DNA of 64,000 nucleotides, from assembly GCF_932526225.1 (NCBI RefSeq), contig NC_064040.1:15681994-15745993 (forward strand), given 5' to 3'. Under the pieces are notes generated by a model. The model had not been told where the DNA came from. It did no database searches and saw only the letters and a list, made by a program, of their open reading frames with translations. Position numbers and translations under genes: made by a program. Below, in pieces: positions 54,042 to 64,000 of the stretch. Each line of letters begins with the position of its first letter. The stretch's first letter is position 1. The stretch is from Nematostella vectensis. Lineage: Eukaryota > Cnidaria > Anthozoa > Actiniaria > Edwardsiidae.

Positions 54042-54280
54042 CATTGTCACAAGTTTACTTCCGATTGGCCGACGGAATTCTAACCGACAATAGACAAACA
54101 AATCTGTAGAATCCGCGCTATTTAACAGGCCCTTCGCTCTAAATATCAGTCAGATTCCCAAAGATACTTCCAATAGACACAATGCTTTTACAATTTTGAA
54201 ATATTTTTATGTGTTTTCGTTAAAAATCATCGGAAGTTGTTACGTAATCGACCGGAAGTAAACTGGTACCATTTCCGCCT
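54042..54280. mobile_element. Diverged relative of the 12740 MITE
   Basis: The left end cattgtcacaagtttacttc and the right end ggaagtaaactggtaccatt match the 12740 family ends, and gttgttacgtaatcgaccgg matches its subterminal part. Length is about 240 bases as in the first copy. TTAA flanks are not seen here, so the true ends may differ. Confidence 0.6.
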
Positions 54281-54701
54281 TGCCCGTTTCTATCAACAAA
54301 ACGGTTAATTTCCTATTCAAAATAAATTGCATGATTATCAAAAGCAAACGATTGTTGTTTCCCTAGCTAAACAGCATGCGTTAAAAATGATTATTTTCAG
54401 GTTTATGGGTCTGTTTTAGAAAGTTGACGTTAAGATGTTTCAATAATGACTTCCTTTTATATACTAGTATTTTTTTTCGCCAAAGCAAATAATCCTGCAT
54501 CAGAAATTTAGCAAATTCTTAAGTTAGACAGCTACGCCATGTTTTTGCTAAGCAACTGGCATAAACCAAAAAAATTTACCTTAACATGCAGAACAACATA
54601 CTATAACTTGTTTTAGCCCCCAATGGAGCTAATTATCATTCCGTGACCATCCAGGTTGGATCCATGGACTCAATAGAACCACCCTGTTAAGGAAAATGCA
54701 G

Positions 54702-54830
54702 TGCCGTAGTAGGACTCGAAATATCGGGGTCAAAATATTGGGGGCACAGCCAAGCTCCTTGGTTATTTACTTAAAATTTTTGAACAAATTGGGGGGGGGG
54801 GGGGGGCACGTCACCCCCTGCTGCGGCCCT
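54702..54830. mobile_element. Short poly(G) element with CCGTAG/CTGCGG ends
   Basis: The left end cagtgccgtagtaggac and the right end ccctgctgcggccctgg are imperfect inverses; inside are 17 G in a row and ggggcacagccaagctcc. Same family as 4591-4750. Confidence 0.5.
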
Positions 54831-55316
54831 GGAATGATTTGCTTGTCCTCCGCAATAGGCTTGATATGACTAACAATGAGAAAATGTTGGCTAAGGAAAT
54901 TCACTTTCCCTGAGCCAATAACATCATGACTGATCCGGTCGAATAGGATAAATTTTCTTAAAAAAGCCCTGAAAATTCAAATTTCACAGTTTCTTCTCTA
55001 ACAAGACTTATTGGTCAAGACCATATGAGTGGTTTTCCTTTGTAAACGGTCAAATTCAGTTTTGTTTTGAGTAAGATTGTAGGAAAAATTGTCATACTTG
55101 CATATGAACAATCGGGGACTGGATTTCATGAAAATTTTTTTAGGATTTGAAAAAGATCCCAAATAGCTGTTGATCTTGACAACAACTAAGCTTCGTTTCT
55201 ATTTTAATAACTGTAAAATATAGTAAAATCGACTGATTCCTAAAGGGTAAGATTGTTAAACAGCCTGCTCTTCATGCTCGGGGATCCAGCGTACTTTGAG
55301 GGCGCTCCCAAAGGTC

Positions 55317-55615
55317 ACTACCGTAGCCTGAGTATCAGGCTATTTTATTTTTTAAAAGTCGGAGAGGAAAAATAAAAGTACGCCTGACACAAATACTAGA
55401 CTTGACGCCTGCCGCCCCTTTTCAGGCCACTGTCAAAATATGTCGGCTGTCAATTTTCCAATGACTCGCGTGGTGGCACAAACAAATGCCCAAATCAAAT
55501 TATGGACAGCATTTATGTAAAACAAAACTACATTGGTGTTATATGCAAGGGTAATAATTTTAGTAACGACGAACCCCGGTGAGGGTAATTTTATGCTAAA
55601 TGATTTGAAGATAGC
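55317..55615. repeat. Dispersed repeat, second copy of 16806-17075
   Basis: ttttattttttaaaagtcgg, cgcctgccgccccttttcag and tatatgcaagggtaataatt are shared with 16806-17075 in the same orientation. Left and right margins tagcctgag and ctacggctcggg hint at short inverted ends. Confidence 0.7.
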
Positions 55616-56950
55616 TACGGCTCGGGAGATATACGATATTCCCAAACGAGAGCGCCCGCAAAGTATGCTGGAAAAAATTGAGTAGTTTTAGTTTGAAGGA
55701 TGTGGCCTAGAAAGTTGACATTTTAGATATTTCAAGAATTAATTCCTGTTTTATACTTTTATTTCCTACAAAAATTGCAAAAAATCCCACATTTGGTCCG
55801 GGGGAATTCAGCGAATTCCTAAGTTAGGCAGTAAGCCATATTATTGCTAAGCGACCAGCATAAACCAAAAACATTTAAGTAATTAAAGAATGCTCTCAGA
55901 TCCATGCATGTCCTCAGTTACAGACAATTTTAGGATTGGAGGCCATTAGTATTTTCCTGATTTTTCGGTAAAGTAGCATGTGTTACATAAAAACATAGAA
56001 AATTGTTCAAAGGGGGATTATTTCTTTTATTCGCTTCGGGATAGACGCTATTTTTTGTATGTATGTTTGCAAAATTCCTACTCTTCTAAGGAGGTAGCTC
56101 CCCTTGCCATCGTGCAAGCTGTGATCCTGGAGTGTTAAGCACGAAAACCTGAAAACAATCAATTCTAATTTATAAACGGATCCTTTGATCTGAAAATAGC
56201 AGTGCTGTCGACATTACAAGGGTGCATGGCTGTTGTCAAGAAAACAAGGATAGGAATTGAGTTAAGAGTATAGAAATCACCTGTTAACTGAATCGTAGTT
56301 ATAATATCAGGCTACCTTTTTGTATTAGAATTCTTTACCCAACCTTAACTTTTAAGATACTCGAGGTCAATCGCCAATCGCTTGAATTAGAATGTTACCG
56401 ATGTAAGTTGGTTGCTTGGCAAAATGAAAATTGTGGCAGCTTGCTTAGAGATGCAGTAAATTTTAAAGTGCACAGAATGCGGTAAAAAAACATTAAAATT
56501 AAAACCAAAATTTTCTTCTTTACAAAGAATTTAAAGTTAACTTTTAAAACATGGTTCAGGATAAAAAATGTTTGACGCGTATGCTGGTTGCCGGGAGGTA
56601 AAGAACACATCCATATTGCGATAAATCCACTCATTTTCTCGCAACTTTTATTTCGTATAAGTATGCCAAGGTGCAAAACTTGAGTTCAAAAGATCATTCA
56701 ATTCTTTTCTACTCTTTCAAAATCTTTTCGATCAATAAGGTCTATTTCAAAACTTAACTAAACAGGTAATTGCTTTAGGATAACCAATTAAAAAGACGTT
56801 GCATTGAAAACTGGCATGGGGTAATAACCCAATTTTTTTTCGGTTATTTTCATAAGCACCCCGGCAATTATTTTAATCATACTCCTCAGATTGTTTAGTT
56901 TTACTAATTTGTCATGACCTTGGTCATAAATTTTCTCAAGAGGACGAGCC

Positions 56951-57020
56951 CATAAATACGGATGGAACAGACTCCAAGCATCACTTCTTGGAGCTGTTCA
57001 ACAGAAACAGGACACCAAAG
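56951..57020 (+). promoter_or_regulatory. Possible promoter and 5' UTR exon of tandem gene 2
   Basis: cataaatac (weak TATA) at 56951 and, about 60 bases on, acaccaaag|gtaata, a donor after 57020. The acceptor would be ttatcttatttag at about 57871, just before aaaaaaaatcaagATG. The arrangement parallels gene 1 (promoter, tiny exon, intron of several hundred bases, ATG soon after the acceptor), but the sequences are not similar. Confidence 0.35.
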
Positions 57021-57885
57021 GTAATACAAATACTTTATATATTTTTTTTGTCTCGCGCATCTACCACACACAGTTTTGGTGATTTGCTAAAAAAGAAATA
57101 TAATCAAATTCTTATTTCACATTATTTTGTTTCTTTTATTTTTTGGATTTGTTCGACCATTTGCTCTCCTTCTTTTTTCCTCTCTACCCGACACGCTGTC
57201 GAAAGGATCATTTACTGTGTCCTCAAACGATGTTAATATTGTATATAAAAACGGCCGAGCTTTTACCTGAGCCCGTTGTCTTTAATTTTTGTTTCTCACA
57301 TTTTGTTTTCGAAGATCTGCAGAGAACCAATTTAAACATTTTTTAACATTTAAAAAAAGAGAAAGTCATTGAGATTAATTTTTTTTGTGCCGTTTTATCC
57401 CTCCTAACTGAATCATATCATTTTACACCTTTGTGCCCATTGAGACTAATCATATTTTTATTTCTCATCCAGTTACTTCCAATAGTTGGGAGTTGGCTCT
57501 GGATGCATGTGTTTTAGCTTTTCTGAACCTGCCTGTAACAAAAAAATGCCATTCCACTTTATTATTCTTTTATTTTTTTACATCTAGATTCTATTCGTGC
57601 TGACTTCATTAGTGTTCTTTTGATGATATCTTGATGATATTATTTTTTTTAAACGCCGATCAGCTACTTCTTTGCTATTGTTTGCATCCATACAATGGTC
57701 AATTGGAAAAAAAAATCAAAATACACGATTTGTTTGAAACTTTGTCATTAGGTTACTAAGCAGCTTTGTAAAATTGGCCGAAGGAAGTAGATTGTTTGTG
57801 TCGCTCAATGTTGGGCGAACGGAAGTGTGAAATTGGGGTGTTAAGACTGGATCAATCTTATATCTTATTTAGAAAAAAAATCAAG

Positions 57886-60800
57886 ATGTACAGTTTCCTG
57901 GCTGTACTTTGCCTCATCGCTGGCGGCTATGCTCGTGTTCTTGATGAGCAATACTGCCACAACCAAGAAACTTACTTTACCATCTACCAAGTGCCGAATC
58001 ATGGCTGCAAGTGTACTGCTAAAGTAGCCGGCGCCTTACGCTACAAAGACGGCAACCTTCAAGTGTGCAACGGCAATGAATATGTGAACGTTGGAGGCAA
58101 CGCCGGTCGAGAAGCCCCCGTTGGAACTGAAACCAATCCTGGGAAATCCTGCAGGGACATCCTCACCAAGCGCAAGTAAGTTCCTTGGTGAACTAGATCG
58201 TTTGGCTGTAAGTCACATACCCCTCAAGTTGAGGGGTGTACAGCAGATTGATATTTTTCACACCAGGTATGCTAATACTACAACGGTATACAAATCCCAG
58301 CTTTTTACATTATCATTGCTAGTTAGTACGCCTTGGGATATTTTGCTCACAGCCAGATACATTCATAGATAACAGATGTAACTGAGGCGCAAAAGCCGTG
58401 TGAATGTACGCGGATGCCAGACCAAGAATTGTTAGCGAATCGTTTAATTTTTCTGGCCTCTAACTAAATTTGGTTAACGCCCGAATCGCTTTTAGACGAG
58501 TGCTTGGTTTTCGTTCGATGGCGCCTGGAGATATTTTTTATTCTCGCGTACTATGTGCGGGAATTACAGCTGAAGCATATGATATAGAAATGACTAAATT
58601 ACAAAAAAGGAAACTCTCCTAACAATTTCGGAATGTCGTCTTTTTCTTTTCTAGGAATTAGACCACCATTAATGGTATAGGTTAGTGACCTCCCTGCCAG
58701 AATCTTTTGAGTATTTTTTTAAACTAACTGATACAAATGCTCTATAAAACAAAGCTCTTGCCTTTATCAGGGATGCCAAGAGTGGTATGTACTTCATAAA
58801 ACCTCGAGATGTGGTCATGAAGACTTACTGTTACATGGGCACCCTGTGTGGCTCAAATGGCTGGACCATGGTCATGAAGATCGACGGAAAGAAGGTATAA
58901 ATAATGTATTACTTAAGTGAGACAAAATTCATTTTGAATCGGACAATTTTGGGTCGTATTTCCAGTTATTTAGCATGTCATTTATTTAGTTTTTATCTTT
59001 TTTACGTGTGGCGACTAAAAATAGAAAAATTCTTAAATCTGCGAACATTTTAATGTCATTGGCATGTTAATTGACTCATGGGACTACTAATATTATCAAG
59101 GCAACCGGTGCCTTTGGAGTTGCACAGCTGACATTGTATCTGCAATTGCATATTTGCATTTTTGCAGAATACTTTTCGGTACGATTCCAAATACTGGAGC
59201 AACAAGCAACATTACAACGTTGCTGGCGCAACAGGAGGATTTAACCACGTCGAAACTAAACTTGACACTTACTCGCACTTCCCGTTAAGCAAGCTTTGTC
59301 TGGGTCTTGAAACCAAAGGAAAGAGAGAGTGGAAAGAGATCAATTACATGGCCGGCTCACTGTACGAGCTTATTGCGGATGGCAAGTTCCGAGAGACGCA
59401 CTATGGCAGAACGTTCTGGAAGAGTATGGTCCCTGACTCATCGCTTCAGAGAAACTGCGGACTCGAGGGTTTCAATGTTGTTAAACTAACCGGCAGCGAC
59501 AAGAGAAATGGGTTCGCCAAGGTCAGAATTGGGATAATTGGCAATCAGGAAAACGACTGTCACTCTCCGGATTCGAGAATCGGCTTTGGAGCAATGGGAA
59601 ATTTGTGTGGCCAAAATAACGACAACTCGGCTGGTAATGAAGCAAGGTGCTCACCAGATAACGGAGACAAAACCATCAAGAGCTTTGGATACATCTTCGC
59701 CCAGGAGCGTCAAGAAGATGCCCTTCTCGGCTCCTTCGACAATCCCGCCAAGTCCTGCAAAGAAATTGTCGCCGCTAGACCGTAAGTACCTTTAAGACGG
59801 GTAAAATTTTCCATGCTACACGCCATTACCTTTCCTAGGTTTTAAAGCACCGCATAGCTAGGCTAGAATATCAGAATATCAACAGGAATTCTTGTTTGAT
59901 TTGTGGTGTTTAGGCAGTACCCCAGCCTTCCTATTTCGCTGTCCTGTAACGTGTAAGGAGTGTTAAACAAACTGATATAAATGCTACTGTACGTTCCAGC
60001 GATGCTAAAAATGGCGTGTACTATCTTAACCTTCGAGACGCCCCTCACACTCGCGTCTACTGTCACATGACAGAGATCTGCGGATCACGTGGATGGACCA
60101 TCATCATGAAGATCGACGGACGCAAGGTACTACGGAGACAATTCTAAGACTTAGTTTATTAAAGAATTTTCCGAAGCAGGGAATGCTTTCGCTACGGCAA
60201 GTACCGGTGATCTGGTTGGTTGTTGTGGTAGGCTCGAATTCTGGCTTTCGCCCTAAGGGTTTTTCCAGGTTTATGTCTTCATTCCAATATGGTGTCACAA
60301 GATCTAACGTAGTTCAAAAAGAAAGTACGAGAGCATTTTGTCCGAGCATACGTTTGTATTAAACGCATTGCTCACGCATCAGACATGATTCTTGTGAATC
60401 TACGCCCTTCTGCAATACTTGGCGATACTCACTCGGGAGCTAAGTATAAGCTGTTCAGCCAAAACAAACTCGGCGCGCCACCTTAAAGCTCACCAGAAAA
60501 ATGCGGGTATTTTTGCTCGCAACTTTGCAAGCCACTGCTCACCAAACAAATTCCTATTAGAAAAAAAAAACAAGGAGTCTTTGTAATTTCATAAGCATGT
60601 TATACGCCGTCTTCAAATAAGGCACTGTGCGAACCCATGTGTCGTAGCTCGCGGTGCATTATAGATGCCATGAAAAGGTAGCCCTTGAAAATACAAATAA
60701 TGAAGGTATTCGCAAGGGATGAATAATAAAGGTACTGCACAGTATGTAACCTGGATTCCTTGATTTACATTCATTTGCTTTTCATCTATTTGATACTCAT

Positions 60801-62763
60801 GAGGCAACGGGGTTTACGACACTTATACTCCCCAATGCAACTCTATTGTATGTAGGTGTATATCAGGTACTAATATAATAATGTATACTTTATAGACAAC
60901 CTTTAAATACGAGTCCTCATACTGGAAAAACCACAACGTGTACAACACTGAGTCAATCGCTGACGGTCTGGACAACAGCGATATGAAGCTGCACACTTAC
61001 TCCAAGCTGCCATTTGAGAAGCTCTGCCTTGGGATGAGGGTAAGAAAAGACACCATGCCTTTTCAGATAAGATATTATCCTGCGCACAGTCCACCTTTGC
61101 CAGTCAAAAAAACAGGGGGAATGCGTAGGTTTGCGCTTGCACCCGCCCCCCCCCCCCCTTGGCGGCCAGAAAGTGGGTCATTTCTATTTAAAAGGAATCT
61201 TCTAATACCAGAATTTTCTTCAAATACTGTAATTTTCACTATAATAATGATACCTATGACTGACGCCTGGCCTCGGTTTCACGCGGACCACAACGCCTCG
61301 TGCGACGTTCTTGGTGCGCGTTGATTTGCTTAAGCTCTCTAATAATCAGCCCTCAATAATTGTGGCCTGCTTGTAGGCGTTAACCCGGTGATTTTTTTAG
61401 TTGTGTTTTCGCTGTGCGCCGAGTCGTGGCCGCCATCTTGTTTTTGGCTGCGCTAACATGACGCGAGCGACAAAACGCGCTTTGCGCTCGTTCCAGCTTT
61501 CGCGCGGCCAGAACAAAACAAGATGGCTAAAAACATAGGTTTAACATAGCAAAAAAAAAAAAAAGGGGGGAAACATAGCGAAAAAACACCGGGTAAACAT
61601 GGAGGAAATAACATCGGGTAAAAATAGCGAAAAAAACACTGAGTAAATATAACGAAAAAAACCGGGTAAACATGAAAAAAAAAAAAAAAACGGGTAAACG
61701 GCTGCAAGCATGCTACAATGGCCTCTTTGTACTCCCCTGAATACCACTGTGAGTTTCACCCTGTTTACATTAATGAAAAGGTTTTTTGGGTAAAGAACTT
61801 AGAAAGCACTTGATTTCTTCTGCAGGTTGGAGGAAGCCTTGAATGGCTCCCAGTGAACATGGGAAAGAAGGTGGACTCTCTGTTTTCTGTCATTGCACCC
61901 GGCAAGTACGTAGCCACCCATATTAGCAAGAATGAGTGGAGAAAGCTTGTGCCCGGCTCGTCTCTTCAGAGGAACTGCAACAGGCAGGGATTCAACAACG
62001 CCCCCGCGGGGGGAAACCATTCCAAGGTAAAGTCTTCTGTATATCGAACTTAGTTTGCCTTTTTAATGAACCATAACTTTATTCCTTTATGTAGCAATTA
62101 AGTAAAACACATTTAATACCAATTTTGGTAAAAAGAACTGTTTGGGCAGGGTTGTGAACCAACCGGCAGTACATTTATTCTTAATCTCTTCCCTTAGAGG
62201 GACTTCCGATATAGTTGCTAACTGAACATATTAAAGGAAAACGAGCGGCAAAGGAAAATTTCGCGAGGCAAACTGATCGATCCTCCATACCCATTATGTA
62301 AGGTATGCGCGAAATTGTGAGAAAAACAAGAAAATGAAAAATACAGATAATAACTTGTCAAGAGGAAAAAATCCTGTTTATTCGAAATACGGCCAAAAAA
62401 CATGCATTGTGAATAGAAAAACGCCCAGCTATGAGCCACCTTTTCTTGTGCTTTCATATGAATAAAAGTAGTAGCTTTTATGCTAAGCTAGGTCCACAAA
62501 TAGCCGAAACTCAGTGAATTAAAAATATGAACGCAATCACATTTTGAAGCTTTTGTAAATCCTTTTTCTTTCTATTCCAGGTCAGAATCGGTTTCGTTGC
62601 CAACCAGGAGAACAATTGCGGTTCGACTGATTCTCGCATTGGTTTTGGAGCGTCTGGAACCGCTTGCGGACAGAGCTCCTCCTCGGCTGGTAACGAGGCA
62701 AGATGCGATGGTGACAAGGGAAACAAGTCTGTTGCAGGTTACGGGTACATCCTTGCTCAGTAG
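57886..62763 (+). CDS. Secreted two-unit fibrinogen-like protein, tandem gene 2 (560 aa)
   Basis: Exons 57886-58175, 58771-58894, 59168-59781, 60000-60126, 60896-61039, 61826-62026, 62581-62763, stop TAG; the same seven-exon plan, with exon 6 one codon shorter. Signal peptide MYSFLAVLCLIAGGYA. The head differs from gene 1 at many positions (RVLDEQYCHNQETYFTIYQ), then from GALRYKDG to exon 6 the two proteins are nearly identical; the end of exon 6 (NRQGFNNAPAGGNHSK) and exon 7 (GSTDSRIGFGASGTACGQSS) differ again. Introns 1-5 are alignable between copies; intron 6 and both flanks are not. An upstream in-frame ATG at 57796 would add about 30 residues without a signal peptide, so 57886 is chosen. 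Function as for gene 1, inferred extracellular. Confidence 0.92.
61530..61700. repeat. Degenerate short tandem repeat in intron 5 of gene 2
   Basis: Same block as 52715-52870 (gggtaaacatggaggaaata, aaacgggtaaac) with expanded A runs. Differences are almost only in homopolymer length. Confidence 0.6.
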
Positions 62764-62876
62764 ACGCGCATGCGCAATGGCGATAAGCTTCTGCTTAATC
62801 AGTAGTGATCGATATTAGTGGGGAAGGCGTTTGTTTCAGTCTCTGTGTTGAAATTGATGCGCTAAATAGAATACTG

Positions 62877-62882
62877 AATAAA
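62877..62882 (+). promoter_or_regulatory. poly(A) signal AATAAA of tandem gene 2
   Basis: AATAAA 114 bases after the TAG stop, in actgaataaaactgcatgg. Likely the cleavage signal of tandem gene 2. Confidence 0.65.
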
Positions 62883-62883
62883 A

Positions 62884-64000
62884 CTGCATGGTTTTCGTGC
62901 AAGAAGTGTTTTATGTTTTTATGATCTTTTTCTGGAATTACGCCGGAATGATGATTTTTTTAACATCATTAATTCATACATTTCTCGGATATGCCCTCGG
63001 ACCCCTCCCACAATTTCGTCTCTATGAATTTTGTGAGCCCCTCAAATCCCTCCACCGTGCCCCCCTGTCCCGTGGTCACGGTGTAATGGCTATGTAACCT
63101 TGCCATGCTGCTGCACCTATAGGGGGTCATGGGGCCCTTCCCTTCCCCCCCCCCCCCCAGTTTTTTTGAATAAAAAAAGGAAATGGCCAGTAAGGACGTG
63201 GCTGTGCCCCCGCTACCTTCCCCCAGCTTTTCGATGTCCGTTACGGCCCTGCCTCGAGCCGCTCTTGGGTCTTGTGGCGATAAATAATCACACGCGGGTT
63301 TGACCAAGCTTATTAAGCAAAAACAGCTGTACAAGCTATTGGTTTGTATCAAGAGAGTATGTCTTGGTTGTGTTAACGCTTGGCCATCTATTCGTCAAGG
63401 AAAAGTAATTATAACATAAAAGACACTCCGCTTAAAGAATCAAAGGCAAAGAAATAGGGAATTAGGATAGATTTACCTCATAAGAATTTTCGCATAGAAG
63501 GAGATGGGGTTATATGGAAGAAGAAGAAGATTACCTTGTGAAATATTATGTTGTTCGTTCAATTGTACTTTAGGTTACAATTTTTGTGAATATATCCCAT
63601 AACTTTTGTTTTCTGGTGTATTTCTCAGGTAATCCATTTTTTTGGCTATTTTGGAGCATAGAAATAACTCACTTAAATCACTGAAGAAGATTTGCTTCAA
63701 TTTGAATTTACTCTTTCAATGCTCTTACAGAAAAATAATAGACTTATTTTTAGTTCAGAGTGTTCATTGATTGTCCTCTTAGTTACCCTTTTTAATTGCA
63801 AAGATTTACATGACAACATTTCATGCTACATTCTAGATTGCTAAGGCATTGCTCCTCAAGGTGATCACAAAACTCTTTCTCAAAATCTGGATGACACACT
63901 AAAGCGGACACACAGTCTCGATATTGCTGTTGGACGCGCAAGTTAAAATATCCGTACTCATAGGCTCGAGGCCTATGATATAGAATGATGATATGGACAC
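62884..64000. other. Downstream intergenic DNA, no gene seen
   Basis: A poly(C) element at about 63110-63252 has aaatggccagtaaggacgtg and ends gttacggccctgcctc, the same family as 4591-4750. A gaagaagaagaag run lies near 63520. The remainder is AT-rich. No exon could be supported up to the window edge. Confidence 0.5.

Larger units (their letters stand above)
53811..56950. other. Spacer between the tandem genes
   Basis: Contains the elements at 54042, 54702 and 55317 listed separately. The rest is AT-rich. Two related phrases, acagctacgccatgttt / gctaagcaactggcataaac at 54527 and agtaagccatattat / gctaagcgaccagcataaac at 55830, show a diverged duplicated block of about 100 bases. No gene is supported. 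Confidence 0.5.

Overview
The window looks like nuclear DNA of an anthozoan-type cnidarian (sea anemone or coral relative). The genes are split by many short GT-AG introns. The proteins are secreted mosaics of metazoan modules: Kazal, H-type lectin, C-type lectin, EGF, PAN, a CASPR-type fibrinogen domain, and fibrinogen-like units resembling coral skeletal-matrix protein 5. The non-coding part is crowded with LINE remnants, TTAA-flanked elements, MITEs and poly(G) tracts. The assignment is inferred from protein families and repeat style; no species is claimed. There is no operon structure, CRISPR or rRNA, and no free-standing tRNA gene was seen.

Layout. (1) 2-7307, plus: 3' part of a large lectin/EGF/fibrinogen gene (12 exons, 844 codons in the window), with a 44-copy, 51-bp minisatellite in one intron. 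(2) 7308-11232: minisatellite and low-complexity DNA. (3) 11233-14161, plus: PH-domain adaptor with a proline-rich, PPPPY-ending tail; its last intron holds two TTAA-flanked elements. (4) 14162-24275: repeat land with a tRNA-derived SINE, a roughly 153-bp array built on a double TGACGTCA palindrome, a LINE inserted into that array, and an 844-bp inverted-repeat element with a small acidic ORF. (5) 24276-28419, minus: complete 362-aa secreted PAN-EGF-fibrinogen-like gene. (6) 29407-41644, plus: BEN-domain gene (about 215 aa) with a 9.1-kb intron holding a 4.2-kb TTAA-flanked element with about 990-bp inverted arms and an amplified pyrimidine-rich repeat. (7) 41645-47650: minisatellite, hAT-like element, LINE fragment. 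(8) 48405-53731 and 57886-62763, plus: two tandem paralogs (561 and 560 aa), each a signal peptide plus two fibrinogen-like units. (9) 62764-64000: no gene seen.

The three genes in (5) and (8) share one domain (SCxxI... , CGSxGWTxxMKxDG, FxYxSxYW, QENxCxxPDS, SAGNEARC), so this is a small family cluster. The minus-strand gene has one unit behind PAN and EGF; the tandem pair has two units behind a short Cys-rich head. Extracellular matrix or recognition roles are inferred from domains only. All exon models were built by hand from splice signals and reading phase; every phase closes in the four full or near-full models except one unresolved spot in the BEN gene.
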